Source of the DNA: Solibacillus sp. FSL W7-1436
GTDB taxonomy: Bacteria; Bacillota; Bacilli; Bacillales_A; Planococcaceae
Assembly: GCF_038007305.1 (NCBI RefSeq)
Contig: NZ_JBBOWV010000001.1
Span: 501,501-565,500 of the forward strand
Direction: 5' to 3'
DNA: 64,000 bases
Shown: piece by piece, positions 52,552 through 61,327 of the stretch
How the letters are laid out: each line of letters opens with the position of its first letter
Numbering within the stretch: position 1 is the stretch's first letter
The notes under the pieces: model-generated
Database searches by the model: none
The model's input: the letters and a program-made list of their open reading frames with translations, nothing else
Told to the model about the DNA's origin: nothing
Position numbers and translations under genes: made by a program

Positions 52552-53247
52552 CTAATTTTGTTCATAAGTTTCACGGAGGACATAATTTCGTTCCGGACGA
52601 CCGACTGTTCCGTAAAGCAGTTTCGTCTCCAAGATGTTCATTTCCACTAAGTATTCCAAATAGCGTCGGGCTGTTGAGCGGCTTGTCCCAATGACTTCGC
52701 TTAACTGTGTCGCCGTCAACTTTGTGTACTTTTGTTCCTTAAATAAGTGAATGACCTGTTCGAGCGTAAAGGTATCAATCCCTTTCGGCAGTGCCTTTTC
52801 AGTCGCCGCCGAATGGTTTTGCCGGTAAAACAGCGTATCCAAGTCTTGCTGCGAGAAATGTGTTTTCTTTTGCAATGCCGATTGCAATAGATGAAACTGC
52901 TGGAATGATTTTTGCAAACGCGCTTCATCAAACGGTTTTACAATATAGTCGAATACCCCATATGTATACAATGCTTCCACATGCGCACGCTCCGATGCTG
53001 CCGTCACCATAATAATGCGGACTTCCGGAAACTGCGACCGAACATACGCTACGAGTTCATAGCCTGTAACATCCGGAATATATAAATCCATCAGCAGAAC
53101 AGCTGGTGGTGTTTGATTCAGGAGCGCTTCTTTTAATGAAGCCCCTGTTAGAAATTGCTGTACTTGTGCATCCGGCTGAATCGCTTTAATATACTCGGCA
53201 TGAATCGCCGCAATACGAAAATCGTCTTCCAGTAACCAAATATCCAT
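52552..53247 (-). CDS. Response regulator, CitT/DcuR type
   Basis: 231 residues. The receiver domain (about 1-120) has the acidic pair EDD at 7-9, phosphoacceptor Asp in LLMDLYIPD and Lys in YIVKPFDE. The C-terminal domain has a winged helix-turn-helix (TKLTATQLSEVIGTSRSTARRYLEYLVEMNIL), as in the CitT/DctR group. The ATG follows GGAAGTG. It overlaps closely with the kinase gene upstream and precedes the CitMHS transporter. Confidence 0.92.
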   Translation of the reverse strand: MDIWLLEDDFRIAAIHAEYIKAIQPDAQVQQFLTGASLKEALLNQTPPAVLLMDLYIPDVTGYELVAYVRSQFPEVRIIMVTAASERAHVEALYTYGVFDYIVKPFDEARLQKSFQQFHLLQSALQKKTHFSQQDLDTLFYRQNHSAATEKALPKGIDTFTLEQVIHLFKEQKYTKLTATQLSEVIGTSRSTARRYLEYLVEMNILETKLLYGTVGRPERNYVLRETYEQN

Positions 53248-53251
53248 TAAA

Positions 53252-54808
53252 TCACTTCCTTTGTAAAATGATTAAAAAGCAGGCCCCGCCTAGATCGCTT
53301 TCTTCTATTAACAGTGAGCCACCAACTTTTTCAAGTGCCTGTTCACTGATTGCCAGGCCGTACCCCCGATCATAGCCGTCCTTTGTCGTGAATCCGAGAG
53401 TAAAAATCTGATTTGCCGTGTCTTCATCGATGCCCGGTCCATTGTCATGCACCTCAATTATCAGCTCATGACGGTATTGATGAATAAACAGCTTAATTTG
53501 CTTGTCTTGTTTATTTATTTTGTCCAAAGCATCCATTGCGTTTTGCAGAACATTCCCTAATGCGGTCAATAATGCATCCACTTCTTCATCATTATAATCG
53601 ATTAAAACGTCCTCTGTTTCGATCGTAATTTTAATGCCGCGCTCTTTCGCTTCCGAAATTTTCCCTTCGAGCAACGCCTGCAGCAATATCGAGGGCTGGG
53701 TTGAAAGTGCCTGCTGCTGCTGGGTTGAGTCCTGCTGCTCCTGCCTGATAAATGCAATCGCCTCATCAATATGGGACTGCTTTAACAAACCTAAAAGAAC
53801 ATGCAGCTTATTCGCAAATTCATGTGTTTTTGCCCGCTGCATCCGCGCCTGCTGCTTCACCAGTGTCAGTTCGTTAATGACCGTTTCATATTCAAGCTTG
53901 GCCCGCAAAATATATAAATAACCGAGCTGCTTCTCATGTTTCAATGGCGTTTTTGTAATAATCATCTCCTGCTGCTGCAACGGAATTTCCAGAGCCCGAA
54001 TGACCTCTTCTTTAAACAGCTGTTCAGGGAGCAGCGTATGTAATGAAATCCCTTCTGCCAGTGGTGTCAGGAGTTCCTTTGCACGAGAATTCGAAATCAC
54101 CACTTCATTATTCAATGTCGTTAAGATGACCCCGTCCGTCGTTTCTTCGAGTATTGTATGATAAGCCGAATAAAGCTTGGCAATTTGCGCCGGCTGCATA
54201 CCGAGCAGCTGATCTTTTACATAAAGCGATAACAGCACCCCACAGACAATCCCGAAAACCGCGAGCAGGAGTGTGATTTGAAGCCAACCGAAAAAGGCGG
54301 TATCAATCGTCCTCTGTATATCTTTTGTTAAAAATCCGACCGAGACAACACCGACAACATTGCCGTCAATTAAAACCGGTACTTTCCCGCGAATCGATTC
54401 ACCCATTGAACCCGTTGTTAGTGAAACGATGGATTCTTTGTTAATAAGCGCCGAATCATTATCCCCCCCGACCATCGACAGGCCAATCTTTTCAGTGTTC
54501 GGGTGCGTATAGCGAATCCCTTGTTCATTCCCTATGACGATAAAGCTCGCGCCGGTCTGCTTTCGAATATTTTCTGCAATCGGCTGAAGAACGGATGACG
54601 GATCTTCCGCAGAAAAAGCAGCAGTGATATCCGGCCGCTCGGCAATCAAGTATGCACTCGTTAACGCCTTTTCCCCCATCTCCTCAAGTATCGATTCATC
54701 CAGATAATGATTGATCAACAACAAAAACAGCACACAGATCGTAAAAACGATCCCGCTGATTGTGATGAGAAGACGGATTGTTAAGGATTGTTTTAGGCGG
54801 GCTATCAT
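53252..54808 (-). CDS. Sensor histidine kinase, CitS/DcuS type
   Basis: 518 residues: TM1 about 12-32, an extracellular PAS-like (PDC) sensor about 35-175, TM2 about 175-195, a cytoplasmic PAS about 220-320 and a kinase core with phosphoacceptor region QRAKTHEFANKLHVLLGLL, N-box GNVLQNAMDAL, G-boxes DNGPGIDED and GYGLAI. This order is that of citrate or dicarboxylate sensors of the CitA/DcuS family. It is the first gene of the kinase-regulator-transporter set. Confidence 0.93.
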   Translation of the reverse strand: MIARLKQSLTIRLLITISGIVFTICVLFLLLINHYLDESILEEMGEKALTSAYLIAERPDITAAFSAEDPSSVLQPIAENIRKQTGASFIVIGNEQGIRYTHPNTEKIGLSMVGGDNDSALINKESIVSLTTGSMGESIRGKVPVLIDGNVVGVVSVGFLTKDIQRTIDTAFFGWLQITLLLAVFGIVCGVLLSLYVKDQLLGMQPAQIAKLYSAYHTILEETTDGVILTTLNNEVVISNSRAKELLTPLAEGISLHTLLPEQLFKEEVIRALEIPLQQQEMIITKTPLKHEKQLGYLYILRAKLEYETVINELTLVKQQARMQRAKTHEFANKLHVLLGLLKQSHIDEAIAFIRQEQQDSTQQQQALSTQPSILLQALLEGKISEAKERGIKITIETEDVLIDYNDEEVDALLTALGNVLQNAMDALDKINKQDKQIKLFIHQYRHELIIEVHDNGPGIDEDTANQIFTLGFTTKDGYDRGYGLAISEQALEKVGGSLLIEESDLGGACFLIILQRK

Positions 54809-54983
54809 GGGCGAGCCTCCTTTTGAGTGTGTTTTTTATTAGTTTAACATGGGAGAGGTGGCGGGATTATAAGTTAGTTAGAAATGTTTATTATAAAAAT
54901 TTTAAAGACAACGATAATTTCCCTGAAAACAAGTACCATTTTTGAATTTTTTCATATGATTTATATGAAAGGGGGAGAAGGTT

Positions 54984-55286
54984 ATCGTCTATACGGAAAC
55001 GATTGATCTTCAAGGTCATTTATTTACTGCTGTAACGGTTAATTTGCCTAAGACAACGTTGCTGACAATTTCGAATGAGCATGGGTACATTATGTGTGGG
55101 GCCCTCGATGTTGGACTGTTAAACGAAAAGTTGGCCGATCGCAAAATCATTGCAGGCCGTGCAGTTGGTGTTCGAACGATCGATGACTTACTGAAAGCTC
55201 CACTGGAATCCGTCACATACGAAGCGAGAGCACGCGGTATTGAAGAAGGTATGATTGGTGAAGAAGCGTTATTAAAAATGATTTAA
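54984..55286 (+). CDS. DUF1805 family protein (YunC-like), probable ATC start
   Basis: About 100 residues matching B. subtilis YunC: FTAVTVNLPKTTLLTISNEHGYIMCGALDVGLLNEKLADRKIIAGRAVGVRTIDDLL. No ATG, GTG or TTG lies in a suitable place: an in-frame stop precedes by 18 bp, and the first TTG (55044) would delete the first strand. The codon 6 bp after GGGGGAG is ATC (54984), and starting there gives (M)VYTETIDLQGHLFTAVTV, parallel to YunC. An unusual start codon, or a sequence error in one base, is likely. The function of DUF1805 is unknown. Confidence 0.8.
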   Translation: MVYTETIDLQGHLFTAVTVNLPKTTLLTISNEHGYIMCGALDVGLLNEKLADRKIIAGRAVGVRTIDDLLKAPLESVTYEARARGIEEGMIGEEALLKMI

Positions 55287-55344
55287 CCATCTATGAAAAG
55301 CTCTCAGGTGATGAGCTTCACCCAAATAAATTTCCATGCAAAAA

Positions 55345-55385
55345 ACCGCTCTTTCAATTTCTTGAAAAAGCGGTCTATATTTTTA
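55345..55385 (+). terminator. Terminator of the yunC-like gene
   Basis: CCGCTCTTTCAA/TTGAAAAAGCGG stem, then a T-rich tail. Confidence 0.75.
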
Positions 55386-55406
55386 TTGTCCATATTTCGA
55401 TACAAA

Positions 55407-55718
55407 TTAGATTGCTTTATTATAATAAGAGGCTTTGGATCCTTTACTTCTTTTTACGGCCAGAAGCTCTTCCAATTTCTGAATATATTCACGATCTGCT
55501 GATATTCTCGTGAGGCTTGTTAATAAATATGGTCTTAACCCGGAATTAATTTTTTGGCATCGCGCAAGATTGATCAAATACTTGGCCATCTTAAATGATT
55601 TTAAGTGCGTATGTCCATTTTTAAATTCCTTCTTCGTATTGACGACCATATACTCCTGCTTTCGCCCTTTATAAAAAGGAATAATAATAAACTCATCTTT
55701 TTTAAAAATTTGATTCAT
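55407..55718 (-). CDS. Small basic protein of unknown function
   Basis: About 103 residues, basic and without membrane segments. It starts MNQIFKKDEFIIIPFYKGRKQEYMVVN and ends with a Lys/Ser-rich tail (AVKRSKGSKASYYNKAI). The ATG at 55718 has AAAAGGATG upstream; a frame starting at 55748 would begin inside weak sequence. No family recognised. Confidence 0.55.
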   Translation of the reverse strand: MNQIFKKDEFIIIPFYKGRKQEYMVVNTKKEFKNGHTHLKSFKMAKYLINLARCQKINSGLRPYLLTSLTRISADREYIQKLEELLAVKRSKGSKASYYNKAI

Positions 55719-55849
55719 ATTATCTTCATCCTTTTCGAATATATTCAAAAACGACCTTTCACATACGGAGAAATAGTGATCACCCCGTTCCCTTTAATGC
55801 CCCTCCCGCCTCTCCTCTTTATTGGTCTTACTTTTCCTTACCCTATTTA

Positions 55850-56195
55850 ACGGTTACTTTATTCCAGGTTCCATGAAAAAAGCACTTTTTTAACTATTTT
55901 TAACAGTTCACAGATGTTTTTACATGTAGTTAATATAGGATATTACAGAGGGCATGCATTTGACAGGACAATTGCTTGATTTTTACTGAATTTTCTGTAA
56001 AATTAAGTCAAGTTCTATTCATTACTTTGAGTGTTTTGGTCACACATTGCATTTACGAGGAGTGGATAGGGCTTTCTTTTGAGTTCTCCCCGCTTTGTAC
56101 ATGAGACGGGAGTTCCGCTTATTAGATAATTTACTGGTAAAACAAATGGAATAGACTGAAAAACTGCACTTATTTTCCAGGAACGTTTTATTTAT
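55850..56195. other. Gene-free region with possible structured RNA
   Basis: No credible coding frame. A promoter-like patch lies near 55965-56010, and about 56060-56120 can form paired stretches, for example CTCCCCG with CGGGAG across a 14-base loop at 56086-56112. No known RNA family was recognised. Confidence 0.25.
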
Positions 56196-56240
56196 AAAAA
56201 AAGCTACACTAAAAGTAGTTATTACTTTTAATGTAGCCCG
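56196..56240 (-). terminator. Terminator of cobT
   Basis: 14-bp stem GCTACACTAAAAGT/ACTTTTAATGTAGC, then seven T on the minus strand. Confidence 0.85.
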
Positions 56241-56285
56241 TTTCTTAAAATTTATTTTATTAATTTTACTTTTTGAATAACTTCT

Positions 56286-57344
56286 CTACTTCGCTACTAT
56301 AAGCGCTGCCGCTTCTTCCAGTGTGACCATATTCGTAATCATCGAACACGCCGCATCAAGAATCGGGAACGCCAGTGCAGCACCAGATCCTTCCCCAAGC
56401 CGCATATTCATATGCAGCATCGGTTCCAGTCCTAAAAGTTCGGCCGCGATTTTTGCGCCCGGCTCTTCCGATAAATGCGATGGAATCAAATACGCTTTCA
56501 CATTCGGATTCAATTTATAGGCGATCAATGCCGAAACTGTTGAAATATACCCATCAACTACGACCGGCACACGATTCGCTGCAGCTGCAAGGAAAATTCC
56601 CGCCATCCCGCAAATCTCCAGCCCGCCTACTTTTGCCACAACATCAATCGGGTCATCCGCATTCGGCTTATTCAATGCAATCGCTTTTCGGATAACTTCG
56701 GCTTTATATTCGATGCCGCCAGCCCCGACACCAGCTCCAAAACCCGTTACTTCCAGCGGATCACAGTCGTGAAGTACCGAAAGCACCGCAGCACTCGGTG
56801 TCGTATTTCCAATGCCCATTTCCCCTGTACCGATTAGATTGACACCGCTTTGAATGGCTTCTGTTGCGACTTCAATCCCGACTTCAATCGCTCGGATCGC
56901 TTCTTCACGCGTCATCGCAGGTCCTTTTGCCATATTGTCTGTCCCGTATTTCACCTTTTTAATGATGACCCCGGCATCTTGAGGCAAGTCTTCTTTTACA
57001 CCGATATCCACCGGGATGACTTGTGCATTCGTAACTTTGGCAATCGTACACATCCCTGTCGTCCCTTTCGGAAACGATAGTGTTTGGAAAACCGTTGTAC
57101 TTTGCGGGTTCGGTGTTACCCCTTCCTCATACACACCGTGGTCCGCTGCCATGACGATCATCGCTTTGTGATCGATTTTCGGCGCAAGCTCCCCGGTAAT
57201 TGTGGCGATCTGCATTGCCAATGATTCGAGCTTTCCTAAACTTTGCGGCGGTTTGGCTAAAGAGTCTATGTACTGTCGTGCGGCTGCTTCCATTTGTCGG
57301 TCGATTTCCTGAATTTGTTCAAGTGTCTGCTGTAGTAATTTCAT
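56286..57344 (-). CDS. cobT: Nicotinate-nucleotide-dimethylbenzimidazole phosphoribosyltransferase
   Basis: Makes alpha-ribazole phosphate for the lower ligand of cobalamin. 352 residues. Motifs are LAKPPQSLGKLESLA, VMAADHGVYEEGVTPNPQS, GEMGIGNTTPSAAVLS and LRLGEGSGAALAFPILDAA with the catalytic Glu. The start follows GGGGGAAACGAAAC. A cobalamin riboswitch lies upstream, consistent with the role. No other cob genes are in the window, so it may serve salvage of imported corrinoids. Confidence 0.96.
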   Translation of the reverse strand: MKLLQQTLEQIQEIDRQMEAAARQYIDSLAKPPQSLGKLESLAMQIATITGELAPKIDHKAMIVMAADHGVYEEGVTPNPQSTTVFQTLSFPKGTTGMCTIAKVTNAQVIPVDIGVKEDLPQDAGVIIKKVKYGTDNMAKGPAMTREEAIRAIEVGIEVATEAIQSGVNLIGTGEMGIGNTTPSAAVLSVLHDCDPLEVTGFGAGVGAGGIEYKAEVIRKAIALNKPNADDPIDVVAKVGGLEICGMAGIFLAAAANRVPVVVDGYISTVSALIAYKLNPNVKAYLIPSHLSEEPGAKIAAELLGLEPMLHMNMRLGEGSGAALAFPILDAACSMITNMVTLEEAAALIVAK

Positions 57345-57444
57345 GTTTCGTTTCCCCCATTAATATGAATTTTGACAATAAAAATAGCCTGCAGTTTATT
57401 CGAACACAAATAAACTACAGACATATCCAGTGTCTATAAACAGT

Positions 57445-57630
57445 AAGCATATTAGGCAGGTCTCCTGGCTCAGATTCACAGTTTCCTAGCTCCTTCCCAG
57501 ATTGACATCCAGTGGGTTTTGCTATGAAACTCCTCCATACAGTGTTGGGATTACGCTAAAGCTTTTCACTTTATTCCCTATTCTCCCTTAACGGGCACCT
57601 AATGCTTGATGAATTTAACATTACTTTACT
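57445..57630 (-). ncRNA. Cobalamin riboswitch
   Basis: On the minus strand the characteristic blocks appear in order: GGTGCCCGTTAAGGGAGAAT, GGGAATAAAGTG, CACTGGATGT near the B12 box region and GAGCCAGGAGACCTGCC at the 3' end of the aptamer. It lies about 100 bp upstream of cobT and should repress it when cobalamin is present. Confidence 0.92.
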
Positions 57631-57656
57631 TTGAACCTGTTTTTTCGTCAAGGGGT

Positions 57657-58577
57657 CTATTTATACGTCTCCCCAATCGTCAACATTTTCAACTCCACAT
57701 CTTCTAAACTCGCTCGCTGCCAATGAACATGCAGCCGGTCAATCGCTTCTTTCGGTGTATCGTCCGCCAGCATATACGCACCGTAATGCATTGGAATAAA
57801 CACTTTTGCCCCGACATCACAGAACGCCTGGATCGCTTCTTCCGGTGTCACGTGAGAGGCATGCATAAACCATTCCGGCTCGTATGCACCGATCGGCATT
57901 AATGCTGTATAGATATTGAAGCGTTCGCCGATTTCTTTGAAGCCTCTAAAATACCCGCTATCTCCGGCATAATAAATACTTTGCGCATCCGATGCCGTTT
58001 GCAATACGAAGCCGCCCCAATGCGATGTATTCGTGTCCCACGGCATGCGTCTTGTCCAATGCTTCGCGGGAACGAAATGAATTTCAAGCGTCCCTGCCTC
58101 ATGCTTGTCATACCATGATAGCTCGGTAAAGTTGCGTAGCTTATGACGCTTCATCAAATAACCGAGCCCTTCCGGAATGAGAAATAATAAATCCGGGTTT
58201 CGTTTTTTCAATGCCTTTAACGTCGGTACGTGCAGGTGATCGTAATGCGCATGCGAGATAAGTACGATATCAATATCCGGCAGCTCATCTAACTGCAAAC
58301 CCGGCTTCGTTAACCGTTTCGCCACGCCCATCCAATTTGCCCAAACCGGATCCGTTAAAATATTAAGCCCTTCTTTTTGAATTAAAAATGTCGAGTGGCC
58401 AATCCACGTAACAGTTTGCTCCGAGCGGTTACTTTGTAAAAACGCAACCTGCTTATCTTCACACTGCGGTACTTCGTAATCAACGATCTTCTTTTGTTTT
58501 GATCGCTGCCATTTCAGGACATCCTTAAATGTTCCGAGTCGATCATCTTCGTCTAAATTTGAAAAGCGTTCTCTCAT
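57657..58577 (-). CDS. MBL-fold metallo-hydrolase (NAPE-PLD/UlaG-like)
   Basis: 306 residues of the metallo-beta-lactamase fold. The metal motif is SHAHYDHLH (HxHxDH), with TWIGHSTFLIQKEGLNILTDPVW before it, YYAGDSGYFRGF and the final PMHYGAYML. The N-terminal ~45 residues (DDRLGTFKDVLKWQRSKQKK) are as in bacterial relatives of N-acyl-phosphatidylethanolamine phospholipase D. The substrate is unknown. GGGAGTG precedes the ATG. It directly follows the small membrane-protein genes on the same strand. Confidence 0.85.
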   Translation of the reverse strand: MRERFSNLDEDDRLGTFKDVLKWQRSKQKKIVDYEVPQCEDKQVAFLQSNRSEQTVTWIGHSTFLIQKEGLNILTDPVWANWMGVAKRLTKPGLQLDELPDIDIVLISHAHYDHLHVPTLKALKKRNPDLLFLIPEGLGYLMKRHKLRNFTELSWYDKHEAGTLEIHFVPAKHWTRRMPWDTNTSHWGGFVLQTASDAQSIYYAGDSGYFRGFKEIGERFNIYTALMPIGAYEPEWFMHASHVTPEEAIQAFCDVGAKVFIPMHYGAYMLADDTPKEAIDRLHVHWQRASLEDVELKMLTIGETYK

Positions 58578-58603
58578 CGCAGCACTCCCCTACCTCTAAA
58601 AGC

Positions 58604-58942
58604 TTAATTATATAAATTCCTACTGTGATCAACCTGCTTTGGTTTCATTACTATCCTTGCATAAAAATATACAACAAAACTCAACCAAGTCCCGAGTACA
58701 GTCAAGCTGTTTGATACCGGGATAAAGGAAGCGATCACGCTCACAATATTTAACGTGTAAAATACTAGAATCCCAAGTAACGCAATTGTCATCACTATAT
58801 TTTTTCTTACTAATTGTTTACGAATCATCCGACTGCCCACGCCGCTACCGCTGTGCTTTGTCTCTATAACTTGTTTAATTAAAGCATAAATTAAACAAGC
58901 AATTATAATTCCAACTACTGAAAACCCCATCATATCATCCAT
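58604..58942 (-). CDS. Small membrane protein of unknown function
   Basis: About 112 residues with three predicted helices (near 7-25, 48-72 and 78-98) and a basic central loop (MIRKQLVRKN). CGAGGAA lies 7 bp before the ATG at 58942. It is the last of three small membrane-protein genes in a row (59526 to 58604) and lies 27 bp before the MBL-fold gene. Family not recognised. Confidence 0.6.
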   Translation of the reverse strand: MDDMMGFSVVGIIIACLIYALIKQVIETKHSGSGVGSRMIRKQLVRKNIVMTIALLGILVFYTLNIVSVIASFIPVSNSLTVLGTWLSFVVYFYARIVMKPKQVDHSRNLYN

Positions 58943-58966
58943 TTTCAATTCCTCGTTTCACTAATC

Positions 58967-59266
58967 TCACGAATAAATCTCCTTGATTTTTTTCGGCAAG
59001 ACTTTACTCATAATGATTCCTGCGAAAGCCAATCCAATCAAAATCAATCCAATTTCCAAAAGGTTCTTTAACCATGCGATTTCAATCATATCCGTTATAT
59101 TGGAACCCCCTATAATGATGAAAACAGCTCCAGCCCATGCCAGTAAAAAAGATGCACCAAATTGTAGCCATTCTTTTTTTGAAAGTTGTTTAAAATTCGC
59201 CCTATATTTATAAAATTTCCTACTCGTAAAGATTAACAAAAGCCCTGTTAAAATATATCCAATCAT
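58967..59266 (-). CDS. Small membrane protein of unknown function
   Basis: About 99 residues with three hydrophobic stretches (about 2-18, 35-55 and 68-88). The ATG at 59266 follows GGGGGA by 5 bp. Middle gene of the trio on the minus strand; the three are 20-30 bp apart and probably one transcript. No family recognised. Confidence 0.6.
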   Translation of the reverse strand: MIGYILTGLLLIFTSRKFYKYRANFKQLSKKEWLQFGASFLLAWAGAVFIIIGGSNITDMIEIAWLKNLLEIGLILIGLAFAGIIMSKVLPKKIKEIYS

Positions 59267-59292
59267 CACAATCCCCCTTCTTGAAAAATTGT

Positions 59293-59526
59293 TTATGTAT
59301 GATGTTCCAAAGTATCTTTTCCTTTAAAATGTTTGATTGTCGCCCATAACGAGACGATGAACAAAAACGAAAACAGGATAAAAGAAATTCCAGCTAACCA
59401 TTTAGCAGCGACTGACGGCTCATTCATAATAAGCTGTATATTTCTAAGTAAAAAACCTGCACATATCATTAGAGATATGATGAAACCAAATCTAATAGAA
59501 ATTACCTTCGATTTTACTTGATTCAT
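59293..59526 (-). CDS. Small membrane protein of unknown function
   Basis: 77 residues with two helices (about 9-29 and 42-63) and a short C-terminal hydrophilic tail. GGAGG precedes the ATG. First gene of the small-membrane-protein trio. No family recognised. Confidence 0.6.
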   Translation of the reverse strand: MNQVKSKVISIRFGFIISLMICAGFLLRNIQLIMNEPSVAAKWLAGISFILFSFLFIVSLWATIKHFKGKDTLEHHT

Positions 59527-59679
59527 AACAAACCTCCTGTAATCTGTATAGCCATTATTTTACTATGCTAACATATTCCCCTAAGTCTAGGTAGCAGTTG
59601 TTCATACTAAAAGGGGAAAGGCAATCGCTGTCTCCCCTTATAAAATGCCATCCTCTTATCTGCAGTCGTTCTATAATCA

Positions 59680-59722
59680 AAAAAACAGATCTGGAAAACA
59701 CTCATTTCCAGATCCGTTTTTA
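59680..59722. terminator. Terminator of the minus-strand GntP gene
   Basis: AGATCTGGAAA/TTTCCAGATCC stem flanked by A-rich and T-rich runs. Confidence 0.82.
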
Positions 59723-59771
59723 TTGAGGCTAATTGAATAGCGCCTTTAGATAAAATTCGTAAATATAAAAT

Positions 59772-61094
59772 TTAATAGATTAAAATAGCTGCAATAATTA
59801 CCGCTATCAGAGCAAATATGTTTGCAAATGTCATACTAATGAACTGGTACTTGAAACTGTTTTTGTGCGTTAATCCTGTAAGTGCCAACAATGATAAAAC
59901 AACACCAGTGTGCGGCATAATCGTTAATGCGGAAGATGCAATTGCCCCTACACGGTGCATTGCTTCAGGGCTCACACCCATCGCTAAATAAGTTTTCGCA
60001 AACACTTCCATTACAATACCTAATGCTCCTGATGATGATCCTGTAATTCCTGATAGTGCACCGGCCGCAACCGATAAGCTAACAAGCGGGTCACCAGGAA
60101 TACCTAATATTAAATCAGAAATAAATTTAAAGCCCGGTGCTGTTGTTACAACAATCCCAAACGCTACTGCTGATGAAGTAAGGAAAATTGGATTAATTGA
60201 ACTTTGCCCCCCCTCATTCAAGACTACCTTTTGAGAAGGAATATACTTGTGGTAGCAAATAGCACATGCAATTACCGCTAATCCTAAACCGATTAAAATT
60301 GTATTTGGAATTTCCAATGCACTTCCTGTTAAATTCACTACCATAAGTAGCAAAATCGGGAGAATACTCATAATAAATGAAGGAGTCTTCTCTTTTAACT
60401 CACTTGTAGATTGATCATCTGCGTTAAATTGGGCATATGTTTCCCCATTCGCAAGACTCTTATTTAATGTATATCTCATATACCATAATCCGAATGTTAC
60501 AGCTACTACAGAACCGATAATCCCTAAAAGAGGTGCCGCCGTCAAAGTTGTCCCCAAATATGGGATTGGTACAACATTTTGAATAGAAGGTGTTCCCGGT
60601 AACATGGTCATTGTGAATGTACCAATTCCTATGTAAACAGGGATGACAATTAAATTCCAAGCAATATTTAATTCTTTAAATAAGGGTCTTGCTAGTGGAA
60701 TAATAACGAATAACACTACAAATAAACTTATACCACCGAATGTAAGAATTGAACTTATTAAGAAAATTGCTACTAACACAGAAAACGGCTTTTCTGTTCC
60801 AGTATATGATAATACTTTTTGGGCAATAGATTGAGCAGCCCCACTCTGTTCCATATACTTGGCCAAAATTGAACCAAGTAAAAACACTGCAAAAAAGTTC
60901 ACAACAAATCCTGTCAAACCTGTCATATATGAATTCTCTTTGCCGATTAGAGAAGAGAAGAAGTCCATTTGGTTTGTTAAAATTACAATAATTGATGCTA
61001 TCGGTGCGATATAAAGAATGTTATATCCTTTCATAGCTATCAATATGATAAAGATAATCGCTATTACTATACCTAAAGGTCCGATCATTTCCAT
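59772..61094 (-). CDS. GntP family permease
   Basis: 440-residue membrane protein, 12-14 helices, of the gluconate:H+ symporter (GntP) family, which also moves hydroxy acids such as 3-hydroxybutyrate. It begins GPLGIVIAIIFIILIAMKGYNILYIAP and has GGISLFVVLFVIIPLARPLFKELNIAWNLIVIPV and GALSGITGSSSGALGIVMEVF. It is a paralogue of the permease at 62474 (many identical segments). AAAGGAG precedes the ATG. A palindrome (61225-61244) like the one before the other permease lies upstream. Confidence 0.9.
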   Translation of the reverse strand: MEMIGPLGIVIAIIFIILIAMKGYNILYIAPIASIIVILTNQMDFFSSLIGKENSYMTGLTGFVVNFFAVFLLGSILAKYMEQSGAAQSIAQKVLSYTGTEKPFSVLVAIFLISSILTFGGISLFVVLFVIIPLARPLFKELNIAWNLIVIPVYIGIGTFTMTMLPGTPSIQNVVPIPYLGTTLTAAPLLGIIGSVVAVTFGLWYMRYTLNKSLANGETYAQFNADDQSTSELKEKTPSFIMSILPILLLMVVNLTGSALEIPNTILIGLGLAVIACAICYHKYIPSQKVVLNEGGQSSINPIFLTSSAVAFGIVVTTAPGFKFISDLILGIPGDPLVSLSVAAGALSGITGSSSGALGIVMEVFAKTYLAMGVSPEAMHRVGAIASSALTIMPHTGVVLSLLALTGLTHKNSFKYQFISMTFANIFALIAVIIAAILIY

Positions 61095-61224
61095 AGTTTT
61101 TTACTCCTTTTAGCAGAAAACATTTTACTAAAAACGCTAAAATGTAATCGTTTTTATTAACTGATACTTTAGAGATTATGTCACAATTACGACACTTTCA
61201 CTCATACTAATTCCATTATCCGCT

Positions 61225-61244
61225 CTATAACTAATTGGTTATCG
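61225..61244. promoter_or_regulatory. Palindrome upstream of the minus-strand GntP gene
   Basis: CTATAACTA-AT-TGGTTATCG, an inverted repeat nearly identical to that at 62341. It sits about 130 bp upstream of the permease ATG and is a candidate LysR site. Confidence 0.6.
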
Positions 61245-61260
61245 TCCAATTTCAGAACAT

Positions 61261-61302
61261 AAAAAAAGAACGATTTCCACATTGGGAATTCGTTCTTTTT
61301 TT
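61261..61302. terminator. Terminator of the LysR gene
   Basis: AAAAAAAGAACGA/TCGTTCTTTTTTT stem; a near-symmetrical hairpin usable in both directions. Confidence 0.85.
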
Positions 61303-61327
61303 GCTGGCTCTAACTATGAGTACTTCA

